A DNA stretch of 64,000 nt from Amycolatopsis jiangsuensis (GTDB lineage: Bacteria; Actinomycetota; Actinomycetes; Mycobacteriales; Pseudonocardiaceae): contig NZ_JACHMG010000001.1 of NCBI RefSeq assembly GCF_014204865.1, forward strand, positions 6,660,501-6,724,500. The letters run 5' to 3'. Made by a program: the position numbers and the translations under genes. Numbering within the stretch: the first letter of the stretch is position 1; the number at the start of each line of letters is the position of its first letter. Shown piece after piece: positions 50,250 to 58,254 of the stretch. The notes beneath the pieces are model-generated. The model saw only the letters and a program-made list of their open reading frames with translations. It did no database searches and had not been told where the DNA came from.

Positions 50250-50861
50250 ATGAAGAAGCCCGAGGTGCTGGTCGTCGGGGCGGGAATCGCCGGCCCGGCA
50301 GTCGCGTACTGGCTCTCCCGGCTGGGATACCGGCCGACCGTGGTCGAGCAGGCTCGGCAGCTGCGCTCCGGCGGCAGCCCGATCGTGGTGAAAGGGCCCG
50401 CGATCCCGGTCGCCGAGCGGATGGACATCCTCCCGAAGCTGCGTGACCTCGCCACTCGTGCCCGGTCGCTGACCCTCCTCGCCCCCGACGGGAGCCAGAT
50501 CCTGCGGCTTCCGCTGACCTCGGACACCGCGCCCACGGTCGTGCTGCTCGGCGACGCCGCAGCGGCGACCGCCCTGCTGGGCGACGGGTCCAGCATGGCG
50601 ATGGCGGGCGCCCACGCCCTCGCCATGGAGCTTGCCGCGTACCCCGGCGACCACTCGCGCGCGTTCGCCGCCTATGAAGCGAGGATCCGCAGGGAAGTCG
50701 ACCCGCGGCAGCGTCGCGTCGGGATCGTCTCCCGGCTCCTGGTGCCGCGCACCCGGCCGGGCCTCGCGACGCGCAACGCCGTCGGGCGCATCATCGGCCG
50801 AACGAGCGGGACGGGTGTCCGGGAGACCGTTGAACATCTGGGCGGAGAACAGCTGAGGTGA
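50250..50861 (+). pseudogene. FAD-dependent monooxygenase with central domain deleted
   Basis: 203 aa in an intact frame. The N-terminus 'EVLVVGAGIAGPAVAYWLSR' is the FAD Rossmann start (GxGxxG), and 'PTVVLLGDAAAATALLGDGS' is the GDA motif near the end of aromatic hydroxylases. Between them, at about residue 90 ('QILRLPLTSDTAPTV'), roughly 190 residues of substrate and FAD domain are missing compared with the usual 400. Such a protein cannot form the active site. The ribosome region and start look normal, so a fragment may still be made. It is divergent from the ArsR-like regulator. Confidence 0.75.
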
Positions 50862-50863
50862 AA

Positions 50864-50909
50864 ACGTACTTCGGCGGCGACGCGAGAACGCGTCGCCGCC
50901 GAAGTACGT
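50864..50909. terminator. 21-base perfect stem, bidirectional terminator
   Basis: ACGTACTTCGGCGGCGACGCG, an AGAA loop and its exact complement fill the gap between two convergent genes. It is the strongest hairpin in the window and can stop transcription from both sides. Confidence 0.85.
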
Positions 50910-50921
50910 GCTGGAAAACGG

Positions 50922-52223
50922 TCAGCCGACCGGCTGCTCCGGCGCCAGCGAGTTGCCGGGTGCGATCTGCCCGCAGCTCGATGGTGCCGCTGTGCCGGCG
51001 AACCGGCCGCCGAGCCAGGAAATGGCCTCCGGGGCCCACGCCGCCAGCGCGGACGTGTGGCTCAGCGCGTCGTACTGGCTGTACTTGATCGAGGAGTTGC
51101 CCGTGTCGCAGTACTGCTGGGCGAGCGCGCGGACGTCACCGGCGACCATCACGCCGTCACCGCCGCCGATGCCTTCGCCACCTTCGGGCGTGCCCTCCAG
51201 CGCGCCGTTCGCGCCCTGTCCGATGAAGCCCGGAACCGACGGCGTCGGCGCGGAACCGAGGTTGACCTTGTTGACCGCCTCGACGTAGGGCAGCACGGAA
51301 TTCGGATCGGAGTACTCCGGCTTGACGAGTTTCTGCCAATCGAGACCCGGATAGCGGCCCAGCGCCTGTGCGATGGACGCGTGCTCGATTTCGGAAAGCA
51401 CCTTGAGCCCGTATTCACTGGCGTAGGGCTTCAGGTCGATGTCGAAACCGCGCGCCACGCCGACCAGCGCCATCGGCACGACCCCGGCCCACACCGGGCT
51501 GCCGCCGACGTATTCCAGGTTGTGCGCGGGATCGACGAGCACGCCGCCTTCGGCGAAGCCCACGAGTTTCCCGTTCACCTCCGGCGCGTAGCTCGGCGCG
51601 AGCGCCGCCGCCCAGCCGGTCGCGATAGCGCCACCCGAATAGCCGATCAGCCCGAACTCGGTGTCGGCGGTCAGCCCGGTGCCGTTCGCGTGTGTCGCGG
51701 CACGGATCGAGTCCAAAGTGGTCGTTCCGTATTCCGGGCCGGCGGCGAAGTCCGCGGTCTGCCCTTCGGTGTCCGGAATGACCACGTTGTAGCCGGCCAG
51801 CAAGGCCGGCGCGAGCACCAGCGATTCCACGTTCGGCAGGGCCGTGCCCAGGGAGACGTCACCGGCGATCGCGCGGGACGGGCCGTCCTCGGCACTGAGC
51901 GAATCGTAGGCCGACTGGTACGACAGGGCTTTGCTGCCGTTTCCGTCCGGACTGCGCACGACCGAGGTGACATTGGCGCTCGGCCGGCCCTGTGCGTCCG
52001 CGGTCCGGTAGAGCAGCTGGGTGGCCTGCACCGGCGACGGGATGCCGAAGACGTGGTAGCTCACCGTTCGCGTTTTCAGCACCGTGCCCGGCGCGTAGGA
52101 CGACAGCGGGGCGCTGCCGTCGTAGCTGTAGAACGAATCGTCCGTCGCCGCGGCCGCGGGTGCGGCGACGGTCCCGGTGAGCACGACCGCGACGGCCAGT
52201 GCCCGGACAGTTTTCGTGATCAT
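50922..52223 (-). CDS. Secreted lipase (LIP family, alpha/beta hydrolase)
   Basis: 433 aa with a signal peptide (MITKTVRALAVAVVLTGTVA, cleavage near AAAAT). 'GTVLKTRTVSYHVFGIPSP' and 'TQLLYRTADAQGRPSANVTS' are the conserved start of secretory lipases. The nucleophile is in 'FGLIGYSGGAIATGW' (GYSGG), and late Asp and His in 'QYDALSHTSALAAWAPEAI' complete the fold. It would hydrolyse triglycerides or esters outside the cell. ATG 52223 directly precedes the signal peptide; GGGGAG is unusually close. It faces away from the polyketide operon across a 356-base gap. Confidence 0.9.
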   Translation of the reverse strand: MITKTVRALAVAVVLTGTVAAPAAAATDDSFYSYDGSAPLSSYAPGTVLKTRTVSYHVFGIPSPVQATQLLYRTADAQGRPSANVTSVVRSPDGNGSKALSYQSAYDSLSAEDGPSRAIAGDVSLGTALPNVESLVLAPALLAGYNVVIPDTEGQTADFAAGPEYGTTTLDSIRAATHANGTGLTADTEFGLIGYSGGAIATGWAAALAPSYAPEVNGKLVGFAEGGVLVDPAHNLEYVGGSPVWAGVVPMALVGVARGFDIDLKPYASEYGLKVLSEIEHASIAQALGRYPGLDWQKLVKPEYSDPNSVLPYVEAVNKVNLGSAPTPSVPGFIGQGANGALEGTPEGGEGIGGGDGVMVAGDVRALAQQYCDTGNSSIKYSQYDALSHTSALAAWAPEAISWLGGRFAGTAAPSSCGQIAPGNSLAPEQPVG

Positions 52224-52579
52224 GACTCCCCTTCGAACCATGAAGTGGATCACACTGGCGGGTAACTTACCTGTCAGTAGGTTCGGGTGCAAGGGGCCAT
52301 GGTTCCGAATCGAACCAGATCAGCCGCCCGCTAGTCCTCTTTGGACAGGCGTACGGCAGCCATCACGGCATTCGGCGGCTCGTGCCGGACCGATCGGGAA
52401 CGATCACGGCCCGGCCCGCTCCGCGACTTCCGGGGTAGTTGTGATCCGTACGCGAAAAACGGTTCCCTTGCTTGGCGTATCGATGACAAAACTGCTGCTC
52501 GGCAGCGACCTGCTGGTGTGTTTTCCGGATCGTGACCCCTAGCATCGGTACCGCGGAAATGGGCTGCGGGAGGTCGCCG
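52224..52579. other. Divergent promoter region of lipase and polyketide operon
   Basis: 356 bases, relatively AT-rich. On the plus side TAGCAT at 52540-52545 is a good -10 for the leader ORF, without an obvious -35, and GGGAGG precedes its ATG. On the minus side ACCT-GTCAGT-AGGT (about 52269-52282) is a short inverted repeat near the lipase start. GCTGC-TCG-GCAGC (52494-52506) is a small hairpin. No gene is supported. Confidence 0.55.
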
Positions 52580-52657
52580 ATGAGGGTGCTGGTTCCACCG
52601 CCGGAAAACACCTGTGGCCCGCCCGGCCCCGTGCGGCACGCGGCGTCGCTGTGGTGA
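52580..52657 (+). CDS. 25-aa leader ORF coupled to the polyketide synthase
   Basis: MRVLVPPPENTCGPPGPVRH begins the peptide, which ends ASLW. GGGAGG is seven bases before ATG and TAGCAT is a -10 upstream, while the synthase GTG itself has no ribosome site. Its TGA overlaps that GTG (GTGA), so ribosomes finishing here can restart on the synthase. It may serve only for coupling; a bioactive peptide is possible but unproven. Confidence 0.55.
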   Translation: MRVLVPPPENTCGPPGPVRHAASLW

Positions 52658-55200
52658 GTCCGGGCGTCGCGATCGTCGGAATGGGAGTGCTGCTGCCCGG
52701 CGCCGGCACGATCGACCAGTACTGGCACAACCTCGAGAACGGCATCGACTCGATCACCGAAATCCCCGGGGAACGGCGGGGCCCGGGTTTTCCCGGGCCT
52801 GCCGGTGAAACACCGCATGGCGGATTCGTCGCCGGCAGCGTGGAATTGGCTCCCGTGGCTGCCGAGCTCCTGTCGTCCGCGGTGGACGGCACCGAACCCG
52901 GCCAGATCGCGGCGTTCGCCGTCGCGCACGCGGCGATCGACGATGCCGGCGGTCCCGGACGGCTCGGTGACCGGGAACGGGCCGGAATCGTGCTCGGCCG
53001 CGGCGGATACGTCTCGCCTGGCCTGCGGGCGTTCGACCAACGGGTACGCACGGTACGGGAAATCGCCGGCGCGGTCGCCGACCTCGTACCGTCGGCGGGG
53101 CCGGAGCTGCTGACCGAGGTGCGCGACGCGTTGCCGGCCCCGCCCCGGCAGCTCCGGCCGGAAACCGTTGCCGGCCTGGTGCCGAATCTCGCCGCGTCCC
53201 GGCTGGCGAACGCCTTCGACCTCGGTGGCCCTGCCTACACCGTGGACGGGGCGTGCGCTTCGTCCCTGCTGGCCGTGGACCACGCGGTCGGCGAACTCCT
53301 CCGCGGCCGCTGCGACGTGATGCTCGCCGGCGGGGTGCACCACAACCACGACGACACGTTGTGGTCGCTGTTGACACAGCTCGGCGCATTGTCGCCGAGC
53401 CGGCGGATCAGCCCGTTCTCCCGGCAGGCCGACGGCATGCTGCTCGGTGAGGGTGCCGCGATCGTGGTGCTCAAACGGCTGGCCGACGCACGACGCGACG
53501 GGGACCGGGTCTACGCGGTCATCCGCGGCACCGGTACGGCCGGCGGGTCGCCGGAGCCTTCGACCGCCGGGCAGATCCGGGCGTTGCGCCAGGCGTGGCA
53601 CGGCGCGGACTCGGCGGAAATCGGCCTGCTGGAAGCACACGGCGCTGCCACTCCGGCCGGCGACGAGGCCGAACTGCGGACGCTCGCCGAGGTGTTCGGC
53701 CCGGCTTCGGGACCGCGCGCGATTCTCGGCTCGGTCAAATCGATGATCGGGCACACCATGTCGGCCGCGGGCGCGGCCGGACTGGTCAAGGCGGCGCTGG
53801 CGCTGTACCACGGGATCCTGCCGCCGACCCTGCACTGCAGCGATCCACATCCGCTTCTGGAACGGACCCGGTTCGAGATGCTGGAACAGGCGCGGCCGTG
53901 GGAGGGCCTGGCCCGGGTGGCGGCGGTGAACGCCTTCGGCTTCGGCGGGACCACCGCGCACGTGGTCCTGACCGGCGCCGATTGTGGACCGCGGCGGCGC
54001 GTGAGGGTCGCCGAGCCGGAGCGGGTGATGCGGCTGGCCGCGGATTCGCCGGAGGCCTTGCTGGCCCGGCTCAAGGATCCCGGCGAGCCGGGTACCGGGC
54101 GATGCCGGATCGGGATCGCCGGGCCGAGCCCGGATGCGTTGGCACTGGCCGGCAGGGTGATCGCCGAGGCGGGCCGGACGGGGAAGTCGTGGCACGGCAC
54201 CGGGGGTATCTGGTGCAGTGTGGATCCGTTGCTGCCGCGCGGGCGTACGGTGTTCATCCACTCCGGACTGGAGGACGCTGACGAACCGCAGTGTTCCGAC
54301 GTGGCAGGGTATTTCGGTCTTGACCGGCCACGGTGGACGGACACGACGGTACCCGCGCACGCGGCGAGTGTGACCGCGGTCGGAATCCTGCTGGGCAAAG
54401 CGTTGCGGCGCATCGGGGTACGGCCGGACGCGCTCGCCGGGCACAGCGTGGGCGAATGGACCGCGATGCAGGAGGCCGGCATGTGCTCCGGCGTGTCGAT
54501 CGGCGAACTGGTCGGCCAGTACTGGCCGGAAGGCCTGGCACTGCCCGAAGTGGACTACCTGGTGCTCGGCTGCCCGGCGGGCCGGATCGCCGATCTGCTC
54601 CCGGCGGAGCTGGTGATCTCCCACGAGAACGCTCCACAGCAGACGGTGGTGTGCGGGCCGCCGGACACCGTCGCCGAGTTCGCCGCGTGCTGCCGGGAGG
54701 ACGGGATCGTGGCCCGGATCCTGCCGTTCCGGTCCGGCTTCCACTCACCGTTCCTGCTGGCGCACCTGGATCCGTTCATCCGGCTGGTCCGGGGCCTGCG
54801 GCTCTCCCCGCCGAAGATCCCGGTCTGGTCGGCGACCACCGCACGGCCGTACCCGGCGAGCCCCGAGTCGGTGCGTGAGCTGTACCTGGCGCACCTGCTC
54901 GAGCCGATCCGGTTCCGGGACCTCGCCGAAGGACTGCACAACGCCGGGTTCCGCGCGTTCGTCCAGATCGGTGCCGGGCAGCTGGGTTCGTTCGTCTCCG
55001 CGACTTTGGCCGGAAAACGGCACCTGGTGGTCTCCGCCGCGTCGACCACGAGGCCCGGGATCACCCAGCTGCGGCGGGTCGCGACGGCACTGTGGACGGA
55101 GGGCGGCGATCCCGATTTCGCCGCGCTCGAACCGAGCCGTATCCGGCTCGACACCGGGCCGGTGCGGCTCGACCGGGCCAAGGACGGGAGCACGCCATGA
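52654..55200 (+). CDS. Polyketide synthase with ketosynthase and acyltransferase domains only (KS-AT)
   Basis: 848 aa. The KS (about 1-430) has the active Cys201 in 'TVDGACASSLLAVDHA', His329 in 'EAHGAATPAGDEAE' (family EAHGTGT, altered), and His367 in 'GSVKSMIGHTMSAAG'. The AT (about 510-830) has Ser598 in 'AGHSVGEWTAMQ' and the catalytic His in 'RSGFHSPFLLAHL'. No ACP, ketoreductase or thioesterase is present, so it needs a carrier protein from elsewhere. The organisation recalls the KS-AT part of PUFA or iterative synthases. It overlaps the leader ORF by GTGA and the next gene by ATGA, and so works with the 41-aa peptide and a glycosyltransferase. Confidence 0.9.
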   Translation: MSPGVAIVGMGVLLPGAGTIDQYWHNLENGIDSITEIPGERRGPGFPGPAGETPHGGFVAGSVELAPVAAELLSSAVDGTEPGQIAAFAVAHAAIDDAGGPGRLGDRERAGIVLGRGGYVSPGLRAFDQRVRTVREIAGAVADLVPSAGPELLTEVRDALPAPPRQLRPETVAGLVPNLAASRLANAFDLGGPAYTVDGACASSLLAVDHAVGELLRGRCDVMLAGGVHHNHDDTLWSLLTQLGALSPSRRISPFSRQADGMLLGEGAAIVVLKRLADARRDGDRVYAVIRGTGTAGGSPEPSTAGQIRALRQAWHGADSAEIGLLEAHGAATPAGDEAELRTLAEVFGPASGPRAILGSVKSMIGHTMSAAGAAGLVKAALALYHGILPPTLHCSDPHPLLERTRFEMLEQARPWEGLARVAAVNAFGFGGTTAHVVLTGADCGPRRRVRVAEPERVMRLAADSPEALLARLKDPGEPGTGRCRIGIAGPSPDALALAGRVIAEAGRTGKSWHGTGGIWCSVDPLLPRGRTVFIHSGLEDADEPQCSDVAGYFGLDRPRWTDTTVPAHAASVTAVGILLGKALRRIGVRPDALAGHSVGEWTAMQEAGMCSGVSIGELVGQYWPEGLALPEVDYLVLGCPAGRIADLLPAELVISHENAPQQTVVCGPPDTVAEFAACCREDGIVARILPFRSGFHSPFLLAHLDPFIRLVRGLRLSPPKIPVWSATTARPYPASPESVRELYLAHLLEPIRFRDLAEGLHNAGFRAFVQIGAGQLGSFVSATLAGKRHLVVSAASTTRPGITQLRRVATALWTEGGDPDFAALEPSRIRLDTGPVRLDRAKDGSTP

Positions 55201-55322
55201 CGATCGATCGCGGTCCCGCAGGGCGTCGCCGGACCGCTGAGTGCACTGTGGACTCAACGGCCAAGGAGAACTCCTTCTGGACCCGGGCGAACGCCGGTCC
55301 GCGCCACCGGCAGACGGCATGA
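55197..55322 (+). CDS. 41-aa peptide gene between PKS and glycosyltransferase
   Basis: MTIDRGPAGRRRTAECTVDS opens the peptide; the rest includes 'KENSFWTRANAGPRHRQTA'. Both ends are ATGA overlaps: its ATG lies in the PKS stop and its TGA in the glycosyltransferase ATG. This is a sign of real translation. GGAG words within help ribosome re-initiation. It is basic, has a single Cys and no leader or membrane signature, and no carrier-protein serine motif at normal length. It could be a spacer for coupling, a docking peptide, or a small modified product. I do not recognise it. Confidence 0.6.
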   Translation: MTIDRGPAGRRRTAECTVDSTAKENSFWTRANAGPRHRQTA

Positions 55323-56431
55323 GATTTCTCTTCGTCGTACCACCGCTCGCCGGGCACGTCACGCCGCTGCGAGGAGTCGCCGCCGTCCTCACCGGACGTG
55401 GGCACGAGGTGCGGTGGTGCGGACCGGAGCCGGAGACGTCGTCGCTCGTCGGCGGGCCCGTGCACGCCGCGGGGGACTCGGCGACGTTCGTGATGAGCCG
55501 GTGCCCGTCCGGGCTACGCGGGATCGCGGCGCTCCGGTACCGCTGGAAGGACTACCTGATCCCGCTGGCCGACGCGATGATGCCGGGGGTGAGTGACGCG
55601 GTCGCGTGCCTCGGTCCGGACGTCGTGGTCGCCGACCAGCACACCTTCGCCGGTGCGGTGGCCGCGACGAGGTCCGGGGTGCCGTGGGTGACCTCGGCAC
55701 CGACGTCCACCGAACTCGGCGACCCGCTCGCCGCGTTGCCGAAGATCGCGGGCTGGACCCGGGCATTGCAGGACGAGCTGTGTGCCCGGCACGGCATCGC
55801 GGCGCGGGATCTGCGGTTCTCGCCGGACCTGGTGTTGGCGTTCACCACTCCCGAGCTGGCAGGACCGCCTGCGGTGCCGGGCGTGCGGTACGTCGGTCCG
55901 GCACCACCGTCCTTTTCGGACCGCGAGTTCCCGTGGGAAAGGCTCGACGGCCGCCCGCTCGTGGTGGTGGCCTTGGGCGCGGACGTCGAGGAAGGAAAGC
56001 GGTTCCTGCGGGAGAGCGCGGCGGCACTGTCCGCGCTGCCGGTGCAGAGCCTTGTCGTGGACCCGACCGGAACGGTCGATGTCGACGGTGTCGTGGTCCG
56101 GCAGCGAATTCCGCGGCCGGAGGTGCTGAGCGGTGCGGCCGCGGTGGTCTGCCACGGCGGGCACACCACGGTGTGCGCCTCGTTGGCGGCCGGTCTGCCG
56201 CTCGTGGTCGCCCCGATCCGGGACGACCAGACGGTCCTCGCCGAACAGGTGGTGCGGGCCGGGACCGGCGTGCGGATCCGGTTCGACCAGGCCGGCGCCG
56301 AGGACATCCGTGCGGCGGTGACCGCGGTGTTGGAGCAACCGCGGTACCGGGCCGCGGCGGACCGGGTGCGCGGGTCGTTCCGGGCCTCGGACGGCGTGAT
56401 CGGCGCGGCGGACGCACTCGAAGTCCGCTGA
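55319..56431 (+). CDS. GT1-family glycosyltransferase (MGT/UGT-like)
   Basis: 370 aa of GT-B fold: 'MRFLFVVPPLAGHVTPLRGV' is the acceptor-domain start, 'GPDVVVADQHTFAGAVAATR' follows, and the nucleotide-sugar site is near the end, 'AAAVVCHGGHTTVCASLAAG' with 'PLVVAPIRDDQTVLAEQVVR', as in macrolide and aglycone glycosyltransferases. A sugar would be attached to a polyketide or lipid product. Sugar biosynthesis genes are not in the window. It is the last gene of the coupled operon that begins with the leader ORF. Confidence 0.9.
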   Translation: MRFLFVVPPLAGHVTPLRGVAAVLTGRGHEVRWCGPEPETSSLVGGPVHAAGDSATFVMSRCPSGLRGIAALRYRWKDYLIPLADAMMPGVSDAVACLGPDVVVADQHTFAGAVAATRSGVPWVTSAPTSTELGDPLAALPKIAGWTRALQDELCARHGIAARDLRFSPDLVLAFTTPELAGPPAVPGVRYVGPAPPSFSDREFPWERLDGRPLVVVALGADVEEGKRFLRESAAALSALPVQSLVVDPTGTVDVDGVVVRQRIPRPEVLSGAAAVVCHGGHTTVCASLAAGLPLVVAPIRDDQTVLAEQVVRAGTGVRIRFDQAGAEDIRAAVTAVLEQPRYRAAADRVRGSFRASDGVIGAADALEVR

Positions 56432-56537
56432 CCGGACGGCGCGACCTGCGTCCGTTCGGCTGCGTCCCCGGATGACACTTTCTCCGCGTCCGCCGCTGGC
56501 GCGGATGACAAAGAACGTCCCCGGCAACGCGCATTCC

Positions 56538-56567
56538 TTGTCACGCCGGAGAAACGCTGGCTAACGT
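56538..56567 (+). promoter_or_regulatory. Promoter of the mce operon
   Basis: TTGTCA and TAACGT are separated by 18 bases, giving a start near 56574 and a short leader. The GTG at 56566 lies inside the -10, so it cannot be the start codon. GGATGACA occurs twice upstream (56470-56477 and 56503-56510), and the -35 contains the reverse word TTGTCA, hinting at a regulator binding TGACA. Confidence 0.6.
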
Positions 56568-56613
56568 GACTCGACCGGCTCCCCGCGACGACGCGAAACG
56601 AGGAATGATCCGG

Positions 56614-57426
56614 ATGTCCGCGTTCAGGCGATCAGGTGCGCTGCCGGCGCAGGCCGCGGCGCGGGCAGGCAACGGACTGCGTGAGTTCGGCCGGATGTGC
56701 TCGCTGGCGCTGGACGTGCTCGTGGCGATGGGCAGGCGGCCGTACCAGGTGCGGGAATTCGTCGTGCAGTTCTGGTTCATCGCGAGCGTGTCCATCACCC
56801 CGGCGATTCTCGTGTCCATTCCGTTCGGCGCGGTGATCTCCCTGCAGCTGGGCTCGCTGACCAGCCAGCTCGGCGCGGAGCAGTTCAACGGCGCGGCCGG
56901 GGTGCTCGTGGTGGTCCAGCAGGCGAGTCCGATCGTCACCACGCTCATCATCTCGGGTGCCGGGGGCAGCGCGATCTGCGCCGACCTCGGCGCCCGGACC
57001 ATCCGGGAAGAGATCGACGCGATGGAGGTACTCGGCGTTTCGCCGGTCCAGCGCCTGCTCGTGCCCCGGGTGCAGGCCGCGGTGTGCGTTTCGGTACTGC
57101 TCAACGGACTGGTCAGCGTCGTGGGCGTGGTCGGTGGCTACTTCTTCACGGTGGTCGTGCAGGGCGGCACGCCGGGTGCGTACCTGGCCAGCTTCAACGC
57201 CCTCGCGCAGCTGCCGGACCTGATCATCAGCACGGTCAAGGCGGTGCTCTTCGGTTTCCTCGCCGGCGTGGTCGCCTCCTACCGCGGACTGAACCCGAAG
57301 GGCGGGCCGAAGGGGGTCGGCGACGTGGTCAACCAGTCGGTGGTGATCACGTTCCTGGTGTTGTTCTTCGTCAACACCGTGCTGACCGCGCTGTACCTGC
57401 AGCTGGTCCCGGCGAAGGGAACCTGA
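56614..57426 (+). CDS. yrbEA: YrbE/MlaE-family permease, first subunit
   Basis: 270 aa with five to six membrane helices. 'FIASVSITPAILVSIPFGAV', 'LIISGAGGSAICADLGARTI' and 'REEIDAMEVLGVSPVQRLLV' are the signatures of MlaE permeases (the EEIDAMEV loop binds the ATPase). ATG 56614 has GAGGA nine bases upstream. Together with YrbEB it forms the transmembrane channel of the Mce lipid importer. The ATPase MceG is not in the window, as is usual in actinomycetes. Confidence 0.93.
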   Translation: MSAFRRSGALPAQAAARAGNGLREFGRMCSLALDVLVAMGRRPYQVREFVVQFWFIASVSITPAILVSIPFGAVISLQLGSLTSQLGAEQFNGAAGVLVVVQQASPIVTTLIISGAGGSAICADLGARTIREEIDAMEVLGVSPVQRLLVPRVQAAVCVSVLLNGLVSVVGVVGGYFFTVVVQGGTPGAYLASFNALAQLPDLIISTVKAVLFGFLAGVVASYRGLNPKGGPKGVGDVVNQSVVITFLVLFFVNTVLTALYLQLVPAKGT

Positions 57427-58254
57427 GTGAGCGACCTGCGCAGTGTTCTCGGCAAACCGGGGGACCGGCTGTTCGCGCTCGGCGACCAGCTGCTGTTCTA
57501 CGTCCGCGCGCTCGCGGCGATCCCGATCACGCTCAGCCGGTATTTCCGCGAAGTGGTGCGGTTGCTGGCCGAGGTGACGTTCGGCAGCGGGGCGCTCGCG
57601 GTCATCGGCGGCACGGTCGGGGTCATGGTCGGGCTGTGTGTGTTCACCGGCGTGACCGTCGGGTTGCAGGGTTTCAGTGCGCTGAAACAGATCAACATCT
57701 CTGCGATGACCGGGTTCCTCACCGCGTTCTTCAACACCCGGGAAATCGCGCCGCTGGCCGCCGGGCTGGCGCTTTCGTCCACAGTGGGCAGTGGGTTCAC
57801 CGCGCAGCTGGGTGCGATGCGGATCTCCGAGGAGATCGACGCGCTGGAGGTGATGGCCGTGCGCAGCATGCCGTACCTGGTCACCACCCGGATCGTGGCC
57901 GGGTTCGTCGCGATCATCCCGCTGTACGTGGTGGGCCTGCTCATCTCCTACCTCGGTTCCCGGGTCACCACGGTGCTGTTCTTCGGGCAGTCCGGCGGTA
58001 CGTACGACCACTACTTCACGCTCTTCCTGCCACCACAGGACGTGCTGTGGTCCTTCGGGAAAGTCCTGGTGTTCAGCGTCGCGGTGATCCTCACGCACTG
58101 CTTCTACGGCTACCGCGCGAGCGGTGGACCGGCGGGCGTCGGCACCGCGGTCGGCCGCGCGGTGCGGACGTCGATCGTGCTGATCAGCGTGCTCGACCTG
58201 TTCTTGTCGCTGGCGATCTGGGGAGCGAACGTGACGGTGAAGGTGTCCGGATGA
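57427..58254 (+). CDS. yrbEB: YrbE/MlaE-family permease, second subunit
   Basis: 275 aa, same fold: 'VTFGSGALAVIGGTVGVMVG', 'LSSTVGSGFTAQLGAMRISE', 'EEIDALEVMAVRSMPYLVTT'. It begins one base after the YrbEA stop, and its stop overlaps the MceA start as ATGA. It pairs with YrbEA as a heterodimer in the membrane. Confidence 0.93.
   Translation: MSDLRSVLGKPGDRLFALGDQLLFYVRALAAIPITLSRYFREVVRLLAEVTFGSGALAVIGGTVGVMVGLCVFTGVTVGLQGFSALKQINISAMTGFLTAFFNTREIAPLAAGLALSSTVGSGFTAQLGAMRISEEIDALEVMAVRSMPYLVTTRIVAGFVAIIPLYVVGLLISYLGSRVTTVLFFGQSGGTYDHYFTLFLPPQDVLWSFGKVLVFSVAVILTHCFYGYRASGGPAGVGTAVGRAVRTSIVLISVLDLFLSLAIWGANVTVKVSG

Noticed and set aside
52654-55200. A complete polyketide synthase module
   Set aside because: No ACP, ketoreductase, dehydratase or thioesterase sequence is visible after the AT domain.
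56697-58248. Long plus-strand frame fused into MceA
   Set aside because: The first 500 codons read out of frame through yrbEA and yrbEB; only the part from 58251 is MceA.
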